Made by a program: the position numbers and the translations under genes
In this document: positions 1 to 11,247 of the stretch, in pieces
How the letters are laid out: every line of letters starts with the position of its first letter
Numbering within the stretch: the first letter of the stretch is position 1
The notes under the pieces: generated by a model
Told to the model about the DNA's origin: nothing
The model's input: the letters and a program-made list of their open reading frames with translations, nothing else
The model's database searches: none
NCBI GenBank assembly: GCA_946807835.1
Contig: OX327686.1
Location: 12,648,001-12,712,000, forward strand
Source: Ailanthus altissimus
Lineage: Eukaryota > Streptophyta > Magnoliopsida > Sapindales > Simaroubaceae
Reading direction: 5' to 3'
Length of the DNA: 64,000 bases

Positions 1-481
1 TTAACTGGAATTTGAGATGAACAGTAACAGCAACAGGGATGTTTTACCAGAGCGTGGGGTCGTGTGCAACAGCAAATTAACACGATTCAAGCGGAATTTG
101 ATCAACCGGCAATATCTAATTGTTCTAGGTCCCGTAGGAAAAATCACAACAAACTCCGGCGAACGTCCGGTGACTTTCTAGTAAACTTCCAATGGCTTTC
201 TGATGAAACTCCAATAATTTTCAATGAGTTTTCAAAACAATTTCAGCAAGTTCTCGCTAAACAAGACAGTGAAAAAAATACTAAAACTCTGATACCATGT
301 GAGAAATTTCACCATAAATAAAATCTATACAATATGAGCTTTTATATAGACTTTAATTTAGTACAAAATAAGAAAATAATAATATACATAAAAAAAATAA
401 TTACAAATTATAAAAAGTAAGAATATTCTATTATTAATATAATTGATATCATATCAAATATATTAATAATAGAACATCACA
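1..481 (-). mobile_element. 5' end of a minus-strand LTR retrotransposon, cut by the window edge
   Basis: Read on the minus strand, an LTR (298-481) is followed directly by TGGTATCAGAG (297-287), the plant initiator-Met tRNA primer-binding site used by copia and TRIM elements. The stretch 286-1 is then the start of the internal region and the rest lies left of the window. On the plus strand 64-321 can be read as 85 codons. I see no family similarity in it and consider it chance. The short LTR (184 bp) would suit a small copia, TRIM or LARD element. The superfamily cannot be fixed without the coding part. Confidence 0.7.
298..481 (-). repeat. 184-bp LTR with TGTGA/TCACA ends
   Basis: The segment starts TGTGAG at 298 and ends TCACA at 481, a 5-bp inverted terminal repeat, and directly abuts the primer-binding site on its left. 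The interior is almost pure A/T. The partner LTR is outside the window, so the target duplication cannot be checked. Confidence 0.65.
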
Positions 482-3039
482 CATTAATATACATTAATAC
501 TATGCATGAACACAACAAAGTTAAAATATCAACAAGAACAATTCTGATCCGGAATATGAAGCCATTTCTTTACAAGTTCAACAAAAGACAAATACCTTTT
601 GATTTAATTATTTATTTAAATTCACAAATTACTTCGGAAATTAAGAAAAGATGAGTAAGAGAGATCAAGTAATTACACAAGTATTTCCGTCTCTTCATTT
701 CGCCCTGCTTATATAATATATAGTTTTATATGCAACTTCATCATCTAATAGAAACTAGTGCAAGACAGCTATCAACTTCAAATTTTCTAAATAATATGGC
801 TACATCAACAAAGTTCATCAAGAAAGAACTATATTTGGAAGTAGGCTTTCTCGAATTTTGAGTTTCAAACGGGCACTTTTTGATGTGGTGGTTGGCAGAA
901 AATTCTGCTTGCATGCAGTTCACAACTGAGAAGTCATCAACAAACTTCGGATATGTGCAACTTTAAATTCTTCTATTCATTTTTAAACCAAATGTAACTA
1001 AACCATGAAAACGAATCTAAAATTCTAACAATTGTATACAAATTTAAATCCTAGTCAGTATATTAAAAAAATTAAATAACTTTTTTGACTGTTTTTGGTA
1101 AAAAAAAAAATCTTTCAGAACTCATCTAAATTAAGCTCATTTATAACTCATTCCATATGTTTTCATAAACTTAAATAAATCAAGTTCGCCTATAACTCAA
1201 CCTATATCTTTACTACTATTAAATATGAGGGGTTTTCACAAAATCTACTCCTATATACACACCAAAAGAATTGACCCCACATTTTTTTTCCTATATATTA
1301 CAGGATCTATTACTCATGAAGCAGGAAATTACCGGACCACACCAATGATATACACTCATGAATGTACAAAATTAAGCCTCTTTAAACAAAAGAGAAATAA
1401 TTAGGCTTTGAAATTGGGGTCAAGTCCTAAACGGGTACATCAACCCTTCTAATAAGATACTGACACCCTCTTATTGAAGAATTAAAATAACTTTCTTAAC
1501 AAGGGACAAAAACTCCCTCTAAACGAAGGACACATGAAGACAAATATATAAATATGAAAAAAATACATAAACACCTATAATTACCGGATACAAAATTACC
1601 TCTTCTTCATCATACCCCCACATCTACTAATTACATAAATACCTTCTACATCACCTAAACCACATATTAGGATGCTACCAACTCAACAAAATACAATTTG
1701 TTGAGACAATAGAGTTTTCTGTTCGAATAATGGAATGGCAGACGAGAAACCACCCGAAGTTGCTAAACACCTAAAGAGAACCGGTAGACAACTGTAGTGA
1801 GTGGAATGCTTAGAAATTATAGGCGCTTGTGCATAACCTTTATGATTTTATTTTATTGAGTCGGAATTAGGTGCTCTTAGTGTATTTTTGCTCCTTTCAC
1901 TCAATTTAATCATGTGTCTAATGACTTTTCAATTTAAATTATGTCTTTTATTTAAAAAATAGATTATTTTATATTTTAAAAATTTATTAAAAGTTTATAA
2001 CAAATGAAAGGTTATCAAGATCAACACCACAAATTTAAGATTGAAAAGATATAATAGACAAAGTAAAATTGACCCAAAAAAAAAAAAAAAGAAATTGAGA
2101 AAAGAATACGAGAACTTTGAAATTTAAAACTTAAAATTTGTGATTATTATATTTTGTAATTTATTAAAAAAATTTAAATTTACAAATAATAGCTGATTGA
2201 AAGATATCAACTTAGTTGAGATAAAATATAAATTTCACTCTTCATCGCATCTAATTTCTAAATTTAAAATTAAAAAAATTGACACTTTAGCCTCCGTGTT
2301 TTATAAATTTTTTTACTTAGTCTCTAATATTTCAAATATTACCAATACTTCCTTTAGGGCGTTTTTGTTATCATTTTTAATCTTGAAATATGCTTTTTTA
2401 TTACAATTTTTATTCCTGAAGTATGACTATTTTCATTCTTAAGAGACTTAATTAGTTATTTTTTAAATGTCAAGGACATCTTAGGTAGTTCAACAAAAAA
2501 GGTGAGGACTAAAATAATATTTTTTCTTTCAAATAATATAAATATAAGCACAATAAATTCCTCAATTGTCAATCGTTGAACACCATCATTGTTTCTTCCT
2601 CTTTAATGAATTTCTTATAAAAATGTCTCTCCAGAAGGGGTTTTACTTCTTCTATCCTTTCAATTTGTCTCACTTCGTTTCTTCCCCCTCAGATGGCCAC
2701 CATTTACCAAACTAGTTGATGAGAATTTGATGTTCGTTTCTTTTTTTTTTCTTCTTTTTCTCCAACAATTATTTTTATAAAAAAAATTAGAAAGGCCATA
2801 AAATTTCTCTCTCCACTATTACAATTTTCTAAATTTTTTTTTAAAAAGAGATAAGGATAAGTTTTGTCATGAAAAATTGGTCAAATACCCAATTTTATCT
2901 TTATAGTTTAGAATCACCCAATTTTGTCTCTCTCCATTAGTCAGTTTCTGTTTAAGTTTAAGAAAATATAGTTATTTTATTATAATGTCAGTTTTGTCTT
3001 TGATGGCTATGTGTATTAATTGTGATGTTTAAAGGAGTT
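482..3039. other. AT-rich DNA without a recognised gene
   Basis: No coding sequence I can recognise. A 60-codon open frame at 741-923 on the minus strand has no similarity I know. Around 2290-2520 there is text of the kind seen at ends of plant DNA transposons (a 'ttagtctctaatatttcaaa' style stretch and, inverted, 'gaggactaaaata'), but no clean terminal inverted repeat. GTCAT at 3040-3044 is the left target duplication of the next element. Confidence 0.5.
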
Positions 3040-3044
3040 GTCAT

Positions 3045-4434
3045 TGTTAGATATTTTATGTTATTTTATGCCCTTAAAGCATGTGTAATAATATTTTATT
3101 AGATTAATAAAGTTTATTCATATATATAATTAAACATACATTGATGAGCACATATTTATAAAGTATGTGATCTATGTATTAGGCATATAATGCTAATACA
3201 GAAGGTATAGATCACAGGTTCTTTATAAATAAAATCTAGTTCACAATCATTAATAAAAAATAGCATTTCATTATGTAAGGTTATAGTTTTTCTGCTTCTT
3301 ATAGTGGATGATTTACCTTGATCATCGAAGTAGAGACTTCGAGTAGAAAAACTAGTGTATATGATTCATTGAACAGGACTACTGTGAATTTCGATCTGGT
3401 TAACTAAATGTTGTAGATCTTAATTCACAAAAGCTTTAATAAGTTTGATTGATCTTAATCCTGAGCAGGTAATGAACTTACATTCATGCGTTGTATCTTT
3501 TGAGTTATCACGGAATGAGATCTATATAAACGGTCAAAACCTCGATAGCTTGGAGATATAATTTCATGGGTCGTAGGAACATGTATTTGCAAGATGGAAT
3601 CTAATAATTAATGTCCACCTAAGATGTTTGCAGTACTTGATCATTAGAATCTGTGGCCACAGTTTATTCAATAAATTATTTATTGAATAATAATATTTAT
3701 TTGTAAATTTATTTACAAATATAGATATATTAAAAATGATCATTAGAGCATTCAGTGACTTATGGGCAAATAAATAATTAAATAGGCAAGACATTTTTTC
3801 AAAGCCTAACTTTAATTATAGACATCAATTAGAGGGTCAATTAAGTGGTTATTATTAGTTTAAAGACCAAGCTCAATTTAATTAAAAGGAGTTTTAATTA
3901 AATGAGCTTTTATTTTATAACATAGGTTACTATGGCTTTTAGTGGAATAGCTTGGGGTTAACTTAGAAGAATTGATGTATTATGAGATAATAAGGACTAG
4001 GCCTTTTAAGTTGGAGCTAGGAAGCCCATGGGTCTTACAATCCTTCTACTAGCTCAAATTCTAATCAAATTCTAAATACCCAAGAGAGATCCCTATATAT
4101 ATGGGAGGTATATAATAAGAAGAAAGAAAAGACCATAACCATAAAGAGAAAAATTCTTTTACGTATTCTTACATGGAAAAAAAAAATTAGTTAATACCAT
4201 TATCTCAGATTTGGGTATTAGTGGTTTTAGAGATTAAGAAAGATCCACGCGCCTACACTCGTTGAGTTTGAAGATTGAGGATAGTAGAGAAAATTGCAAC
4301 CATTCAATTCAATATCTACCATAATAAGGAATTGAGGTAATCTTCTATCCCTATACATGTAATTATGAACAAGACGATCTGGCTTTCGCTGCATTTATTT
4401 TTATAAATAGAAATTTTTTATTTACCAAACCAAC
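3045..4434 (+). repeat. 5' LTR of Copia A
   Basis: Starts TGTTAGATATTTTATG and ends CCAAACCAAC directly before the primer site. Aligns along its length with 9822-11242. It contains the paired motif TCGAAGTAGAGACTTCGA near 3326 (a palindrome also present in the 3' LTR) and a TATA box near 4092. The open frames inside it at 3564-3794 are not genes. Confidence 0.93.
4092..4101 (+). promoter_or_regulatory. TATA box of the Copia A 5' LTR
   Basis: CCCTATATATATGGGA lies about 340 bp before the LTR end and is repeated at the same place in the 3' LTR (near 10902). This is the expected U3 position for the element's own promoter. Function is inferred from position only. Confidence 0.55.
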
Positions 4435-4446
4435 TAGTATTAGAGC
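4435..4446 (+). other. Primer-binding site of Copia A (initiator-Met tRNA type)
   Basis: TAGTATTAGAGC follows the LTR end directly. It differs from the plant copia primer site TGGTATCAGAGC by one G-to-A and one C-to-T change, consistent with deamination. Confidence 0.85.
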
Positions 4447-6251
4447 CGCCTTGTTTCATATTACATGTATAATTTATTTTGTGTATGGTAGTAATTGTTT
4501 ATTGTGGCACCAATTGCATACTAATCTATATTGTTATTTTTATTAATTATGTGATGAATGATTATGTCCAATAATTCATGGTTAGATATTTGTTTGTATT
4601 GTTTTTGAAATTGTAACAAGAGGGGGTGATAAAATTGTATCACAATTTCCTCTCTTGGGTAGATTAATTCTTGGTAATTCTTTAGATTTCTTTGTAAGCC
4701 AAATAAATGGCTTATGATTTTTATTTGTAATCCAAAGAATATTTATTTTATTATTTTGGTTGTAATAATAAAATTTTTTAAAAAAGAAGAAAAATGTAAA
4801 AAACAATAAAGGCAAGAATGGGCGGCGGCATGAGGGACAATGGAAAGAGATGTTTATTTGAAACATATCATTAAGACCCCCTCATTTTTAATAAATTTTA
4901 ATATAGTTAAGATATTTTGCGTATATTACACATTGATTCTTATAAGTTTGTAAATTATGCAAATAGATCCTAATATAATTATTTTATTGCACTCAGCCCC
5001 CTCAGATGTTGGGTAATTAAATTTGACCAGATAACTTTAAGATATTTACAAATAGATCCTAAATTTAACCCAAATTTATTTTTGGATTAATTTTGGTTAT
5101 TTACAAAATTTAAAGTTGATCCAAACTTCTTTTAATTTTGGTTCAATTTTATAAAATTTTATTTGAGCTATTTTATTAAAATCATTGGGTCTAAAAATAT
5201 TTTTATTTAAATTTTTTTTTAGAAGGCCCAAAGACATTTTAAGCCTAAAATAAGTCCAATCTATTTTTAAAATAAGTGGACCAAAGAAAATTAAAAGGCT
5301 CAAAATCTAAGCCCATAAAAGAAGCAAGCAAGTGGAGGTACACATTATGGAAGAGTCTAAGTTGACTTTAAGGAAGACTTTGAAGAATTTAGGCTTAGTT
5401 TTAATAATTTTTTTCATTAAAAAAGTCATGAATTATGGGTTATTTATTTATCTAGTTAATTGATTGGATGAATAACATGTCATATAGAGTAAGGGTGCCA
5501 CATTCACATGTCCATGCATAAAATATATCATATTGTATGACATTAATGTTCTAATGAGATTAGGATAAGATTATTGTCATAATTTTAATATTATATTAAT
5601 TTATTATTTGATGTGGCCTTATTAATTATTTTATGAAAATAAAATTAGATATTAATGAGTAGAACGTCATTTTATAAATTAATTAAAAACTCTAAGAATT
5701 AAAATATTGAGTAAGAGAGGGCTTTAGGCATAAAGCCCATAGCCTCCATTATTAGTCCTATAGTAAGGTAGATTAATGTCTTGCCTCAAATCCTGTGAGC
5801 TCCCTACGGAGGGTATTAATCACAAGTGGTTACTAGATAGGACTTCCCTAAAGGATAAGATCCAATATAGAACTCATATGAAACTGACTACCCTACGGTG
5901 ACTTTTTTAATTGAAAAATATAAAGAATTGAAATAATGGTTATACACTTAACTTAGGTTTATTGATATCCTCCCTACGGAGTTCTTGTCAATTAAATCTA
6001 AGGGATAAAGAATCGTTAGTTTATTATTATTTGATATGAGATATCTAGATAATAATAATAAATTAGTATGGTACTAGTCTAATTTATGACGGATACAACC
6101 ACCCTACAAAGGCGTATTCTGAATGAAAATTAGATTAGCGATGTATAATGTAGTTAAAGAGTTCTACATAAATGCATTTCATGTATTCATGCAAAAGAAA
6201 CACATGCTTTCAGAAAATATATGCTCATGTATAAATTTATTTTTCAGAATC
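4447..6251 (+). other. Leader of Copia A, with hairpin boxes
   Basis: About 1.8 kb of non-coding AT-rich leader between primer site and gag. At 5800-5811, 5890-5899 and 5970-5981 there are boxes with the core CCCTACGG: CTCC-CTAC-GGAG, ACC-CTAC-GGT and CTCC-CTAC-GGAG. A decayed fourth is at 6101-6112. Each can pair as a short stem around a CTAC loop. Open frames on the minus strand at 4582-4866 and 5097-5303 look like chance. Confidence 0.7.
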
Positions 6252-6660
6252 ATGTCTTCATTCAGCCTACTAGCATACATCTTTAACCAAGACAAGTTAA
6301 CCAAAAATAATTATGTGGATTGGGAAATGAACTTAGATATTGAACTCACAGTTGAAAAGCACAAACATGTCCTGACTGATAAATGCACTCAAATACCTAA
6401 TGAAAATGCACCCTAAGATGAAATAAATGGTTATAATAGTTAATTGACTAAAGGTTCATCTTCATCTTTTGGTCTCAATTCTAGAGAAAAGAGTAGTAAG
6501 AAGAAAAAGAATAAGCTAAAGGAAGCATCTAATTTAGAATTTGTGCAAATTAATTAAAAAAAATAGTAAGGCCCAAAGGAAAATATTTCCAATGTAGCAT
6601 TAAAGGGCATAGGAAGAGAAACTGTCATTTAGTTAAGTTTTCAATAACTAAAAGGACAGA
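6252..6660 (+). pseudogene. Copia A gag, internally deleted
   Basis: The start at 6252 gives MSSFSLLAYIFNQDKLT, the normal N-terminus of plant copia gag, and runs 54 codons to a TAA at 6414. The next recognisable part, a lysine/serine-rich linker (about 6460-6560) and a degenerate CCHC zinc knuckle (about 6585-6630, read as C-H-C with the first cysteine pair incomplete), follows almost at once. The central capsid-like gag domain (UBN2 type) is missing, so no capsid protein could be made. Confidence 0.85.
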
Positions 6661-7270
6661 TTCACGTTCTGGTAAAATTATTTTCATTGAGACATGTTTA
6701 GTGGTTGATTCTACTAATTCCTAGATAGTAGATTCTGGAGGCACTAATCATATTTGCAATTCATTGCAAAGGTTCCAGGAAACCAGACAACTCAATGAAG
6801 GGGAGATCAGTCTAAGGCTAGAAAATAGTGCAACTGTTGCAGCCAAGGCAGTGGGAGTTGTTCAACTTTATTTTGATAATTTTAGGACTTTAGTATTAGA
6901 TGATTGTTTTTTAGTACCGGAACTCAAATGTAATTTGATTTCAGTTAGTTATTTGAATAAATTTGGTTATTCTGTTATATTTGACTCAACTGTGGTGATC
7001 AAAAGAAATAAGTCGTTTATATGTTCTGGTACACTAGTTAACAATTTATACTACATATATCCTAAAATCAACTCACTGCATGACACAGAATTAAATAAGG
7101 AATCTAATCACCATAAGAGGATTAAAGTGACTCCTACTAATCAAACGTATTTATGACATCTACGTCATCTATGCCTTGGTTATATTAGTCTAGATAAGAT
7201 CCAAAGACTGGTCAAAGATGGACCTTTGAGTTCATTAGATATTGAATCATTACCAGTCTACGAATCCTAT
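6661..7270 (+). pseudogene. Copia A protease and GAG-pre-integrase region
   Basis: An aspartic protease is recognisable from IVDSGGTNH (about 6727-6753; DSG is the catalytic triplet), followed by the usual LRLENSATV and the NLISVSYLNKFGYSVIF stretch. A TAG stands directly before IVDSG, where the family has Trp. A TGA at 7154-7156 interrupts the pre-integrase motif before HLRHLCLGYI. Both are one step from TGG. Catalytic Asp is kept but the frame is broken. Confidence 0.9.
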
Positions 7271-8160
7271 ATAGAAGGTAAAATGACCAGAAGACCCTTT
7301 AATGCTAAAGGTAATAGAGCCATTGAAATATTAGAATTAGTACACTCTGACGTGTGTGGGCCCATAAGCACACAAGCTAAGGGAGATTATGAATATTTTA
7401 TTACTTTCATTAATGATTATTCTAGATTCGGTTATGTGTACCTAATGCACCACAAGTCTGAGGCGTTTGATAAATTTAAAAATTTTCAGGCAGAAGTAGA
7501 AAGGCAATTAGGAAAACATATAAAAATACTTTGATCTGATCGAGGTGGCGTATACCTTTATAGTAAGTTGAGGACCTATTTGTTAAACAATGGGATATTA
7601 TCCCAGTTAACTGCACCAAGGTCACCTCAGCAAAATGGTGTAGCAGAAAGGAGAAATAAAACTCTTCTTGAAATGGTGAGGTCCATGATGAGTTATTCAA
7701 CTTTACCCATCTCGTTCTGGGGTTATACCTTAGAAACAGCCATGTATCTTCTTAACTTAATTCCATCTAAGTCAGTCACTAAAAAACCTTTGAAAATATG
7801 GATAGGACGTAAACCAAGTTTACGTCATATACATATATAGAGTTGTCCAGCGCATGTGCTAAAAACAAAGACAGACAAGTTGGAATCTAAGTCAGAAGTT
7901 TGTCTGTTTGTTAGCTATCCTAAAGGAACAAGAGGAAGTCTTTTCTATAGTTTTAAGATAAGAAAGTATTAGTTAGCACTAATACAATCTTTCTTGAAAA
8001 AGACTATATGAAAGACTTCAAGCCTAGGTGTAAGATAATTCTTGATGAGTTATCTAGGAACTTTAATATTGTGCTTGATAGAGTCAATGAGTTAATTCCC
8101 AATCCAGATCATAATAACCAACTAGAGTAAGTTGCAGAACAACAACCACTGGTACTTCGT
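7271..8160 (+). pseudogene. Copia A integrase
   Basis: The integrase core is clear: HSDVCGP (Asp codon 7349-7351), SDRGG (Asp 7538-7540) and PQQNGVAERRN (Glu 7646-7648) give an intact D, D-35-E set. The C-terminal part continues with IPSKSVTKKPL and a conserved SEVCLFVSYPKGTRG stretch near 7890. Stops at 7532 (TGA, from an Arg codon) and 7838 (TAG where Trp is expected before SCPAHVL) break it. It would insert element cDNA into host DNA if functional. Confidence 0.92.
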
Positions 8161-9300
8161 CATAGTGGAAGGATTATTAGATGTCCAACTAGGTACATGT
8201 TAATTGGAGAGTTATTTCAAGTAGTCTCTAATAAGCATGAACTAGATCCCATTATTTATAATAAAGCAGTGGTTGATAAAGATGCAAACCATTGGTATAA
8301 AGCTTTGAAATCAAAAATAGATTCTATGTATTCCAATAAAGTCTGGGAACTTGTAGAGAAACCTGAAGGGATAAAACCCATAAGGTGTAAATAGATCTAC
8401 AAGAGAAAGAGATGGATAAATGGAAAGGTGGAAACCTTCAAAGTTAGGTTTGTTGCTAAAGGGTACACTCAGAAAGAAGGTATCCATTATGAGGAGACAT
8501 TTTCACCGGTAGCCATGCTTAAGTCGATTAGAATTCTCTTATCCATTACAGCAAATGTTGATTATGAGATTTGGCAAATGGATGTCAAGACTGCCTTTCT
8601 TAATGGCAATCTTGAAGAAAGTATCTATATAATACAACCAGATGGTTTTATAGCTATAGGCTAAAAGCATATGGTTTGTAAACTGCACAAATCTATCTAT
8701 GGGCTTAAACAAGCATTTAGATCATGGAATGTCAGATTTGATCAGGCAATCAAATCATTTGGTTTTGATCAAAACCCTGATGAACCTTGTGTTTACAAAA
8801 AGATAGATAGGTAGTTGGTGGTTTTTCTAATCCTGTATGTAGATGATATACTACTAATTGAAAATGATGTAGGAGCATTATCATCAGTTAAAATTTTGTT
8901 ATCTAACCAATATGATATGAAGGACTTAGGTGAAGCTAGTTACATCCTTGGAATTAAGCTATTGCAAGATCGTAAAAAAATGATATTAGCTTTATCTTAA
9001 GCTGCATATATAGATAAAATTTTGGTTAGGTTTGCTATGAATGAATCCAAAAAGGGATCACTTTATTTTAGACATGAAATTGATCTATCTAAGAATTAGT
9101 GTCCCAAAAATCTCGAAGAGATAGATCACACGAGAGGAATTTCTTATATATCAGCAATAGGAAGTCTCATGTATGCAATGCTATATACTAGACCAAATAT
9201 TTGTTATGCAGTCGGCATTGTCAACAGATATCAATTTAATCTAGAACCAGAACATTAGACTGTAGTAAAGCATATATTCAAGTACCTTCAAAGAACGAAA
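8161..9300 (+). pseudogene. Copia A reverse transcriptase
   Basis: Copia reverse transcriptase (RVT_2): KVRFVAKGYTQKEGIHYEET near 8440, QMDVKTAFLNG (first catalytic Asp, near 8580), KSIYGLKQA near 8690, and the active-site box YVDD at 8836-8847, all intact as residues. Stops at 8392 (TAG), 8662 (TAA), 8812 (TAG), 8998 (TAA) and near 9255 (TAG) lie at sites where the family has Trp or Gln. The next conserved block is RPNICYAVGIVNRYQ near 9190. Confidence 0.93.
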
Positions 9301-9786
9301 GATTATATGTTCGTGTATTATAGTGAGGATCTTATACTTATTGGGTATATAGATTCACATTTTCAATCAGATAAGGATGCCCAGAGATCTACCTCAGGAT
9401 ATGTGTTTACTTTATGTGGTAGAGCTATTAGTTGGAGGAGTATAAAGCAATCATGCATTGCAGACTCTACCATGGAAGCTAAATATGTAGTTGTGTCAGA
9501 AGCTGCAAAACAGGTTGTATGGCTCCACAAGTTCCTTATGAAACTTGAAGTGGTACCAAATGCTATTTATTGTGATAATAGCGGAGCTGTAGCACAATCC
9601 AAAGAGCTGAAATACCACAAGAAAGGAAAACACATTGAGAGAAAATACTATTTGGTACGGGAGCTAGTGTAAAATGGTGAAGTTATGGTATCCAAGATTG
9701 CATCAGTAGAAAATCTAACAGATCCATTCACCAAATCATTGCCAATAAAGTGTTTTGAAACTCATATATATGATATGGGAGTTTGA
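9301..9786 (+). pseudogene. Copia A RNase H and C-terminus
   Basis: Conserved copia RNase H text: GYIDSHFQSDKDAQRSTSGY near 9340, SWRSIKQSCIADSTMEAKYV (Glu of EA near 9475) and IYCDNSGAVAQSKE near 9565, then the ADxLTK-like end NLTDPFTKSLP near 9715. One TAG at 9670 precedes the tail. RNase H degrades the RNA strand of the replication hybrid. Confidence 0.92.
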
Positions 9787-9810
9787 CAGATGCCCGACAT
9801 GGTTTAGGGT

Positions 9811-9821
9811 AAGTGGGAGAT
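9811..9821 (+). other. Polypurine tract of Copia A
   Basis: AAGTGGGAGAT directly before the 3' LTR start TGTTAG at 9822; the standard priming site for plus-strand synthesis. Confidence 0.85.
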
Positions 9822-11242
9822 TGTTAGACATTTTTATGTTATTTTATGCCCTTAAAGCATGTGTAATAACATTTTATTAGATTAATAAAGTTTATTAATA
9901 CATATAATTAAGCATACATTAATGAGCATATATTGATAAAGTATGTGATCTATGTATTAGGCATATAATGCTAATACAGAGGGTATAGATCATAGGTTCT
10001 TTATAAATAAAATTTAGTTCATAATCATTAATGAAAAAGGGCATTTCATTATGCAAGGTTGTAGTTTTTCTGCTTCTTATAGTGGATGCTTTACCTTGAT
10101 CATCGAAGTAGAGACTTCGAGTAGAAAAACTAATGTATATGATACATTGAACAAGACTACTGTGAATTTCGATCTGGTTAACTAAATGTCGTAAATCTTA
10201 ATTCATAAAAACTATAATAAGCTTGATTGATCTTAATCCTGAGTAGGTAATGAACTTACATTCATGCGTTGTATCTTTTGAGTTATCACGGAGTGAGATC
10301 TATATAAACGGTCAAAACCTCGATAGCTTGGAGATATAATTTCATGGGTTGTAGGAACATGTATTTGTAAGATGGAATCTAATAATTAATGTCCACCTAA
10401 GATGTTTGCAGTACTTAATCATTAGAATCTAGGGCTACAGTTTATTCAATAAATTATTTATTAAATAATAATATTTATTTGTAAATTTATTTACAAATAT
10501 AGATATATTAAAAGTCATCATTAGAGCATTCAGTGACTTAGGGGCAAAAGATAATTAAAGAGGTAAGACATTTTTTCAAGACCTAACTTTAATTATAGAC
10601 ATCAATTAGAGGGTCAATTAAGTGGTTATTGGTCTAAAGACCAAGCCCAATTTAATTAAAATGAGTTTTAATTAAATGAGCTTTTATTTTATAACATTGA
10701 TTACTAGAGTACAGCCATTGGCTTTTAGTGGAATAGCCTAGGGTTAACTTAGAAGAATTAGTGTATTATGAGATAATAAGGATTAAGCCTTTTAAGTTGG
10801 AGCTAAGAAGCCCATGGGTCTTACAGTCCCTCTACTAGCTCAAATCCTAATTAAACTCTAATTCCTAATCCTAATCAAATTCTAAATAGCCAAAGAAAAT
10901 TCCTATATATATGGAAGGTATGTAATAAGAAAAAAAAAAGAGACTATAACTATAAAGAGAAAAATTCTTTTACGTATTCTTACGTGGAAAAAGAATTTAG
11001 TTAATACCATTCTCTCATATTTGGGTATTAGTGGTTTTAGAGATTAAGAAAGATCCACGCACCCACGCGTTGAGTTTGAAGATTGAGGATGGTAGAGAAG
11101 ATTGTAGCCATTCAATTCAATATCTGTTATAGCAAGGAATTGAGGTAACTTATATCCCTATATATGTAATTATGAACAAGACGATCTAGCTTCCGCTGCA
11201 TTTATTTTTATAAACAGAAATTTTTTATTTACCAAACCAATA
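9822..11242 (+). repeat. 3' LTR of Copia A
   Basis: Starts TGTTAGACATTTTTATG and ends CCAAACCAATA. The last two bases TA are best explained as CA changed by C-to-T. GTCAT at 11243-11247 matches the base pentamer before the 5' LTR. It carries a TATA box near 10902 and a small insertion relative to the 5' LTR near 10860. Confidence 0.93.
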
Positions 11243-11247
11243 GTCAT

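Larger units (their letters stand above)
3045..11242 (+). mobile_element. Copia A: complete but defective Ty1-copia retrotransposon
   Basis: Two long LTRs (3045-4434 and 9822-11242) flank an internal region with primer site, leader, gag, protease, integrase, reverse transcriptase, RNase H and polypurine tract, in the order PR-IN-RT-RH that defines copia. The element is bounded by the 5-bp target duplication GTCAT (3040-3044 and 11243-11247). The LTRs are very similar over long stretches but differ by many substitutions and small indels, so the insertion is not recent. gag has lost its middle and pol has at least eight in-frame stops, so it is not autonomous. The family resembles the common plant copia group whose gag begins near LAYIFNQDKL. 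Confidence 0.95.

Noticed and set aside
64..321. 85-codon plus-strand frame at the window start
   Set aside because: It overlaps the primer site and LTR of a minus-strand element and has no recognisable domain.
741..923. 60-codon minus-strand frame with mixed composition
   Set aside because: No similarity recognised, no splice or promoter context; length is within chance.
4435..4446. tRNA gene fragments at primer-binding sites
   Set aside because: Only the 12-18 bases complementary to a tRNA 3' end are present; no cloverleaf follows. No tRNA or rRNA gene was seen in the window.
3045..11242. Copia A as an active element
   Set aside because: gag lacks its centre and pol has many stops, despite intact domain order and target duplication.
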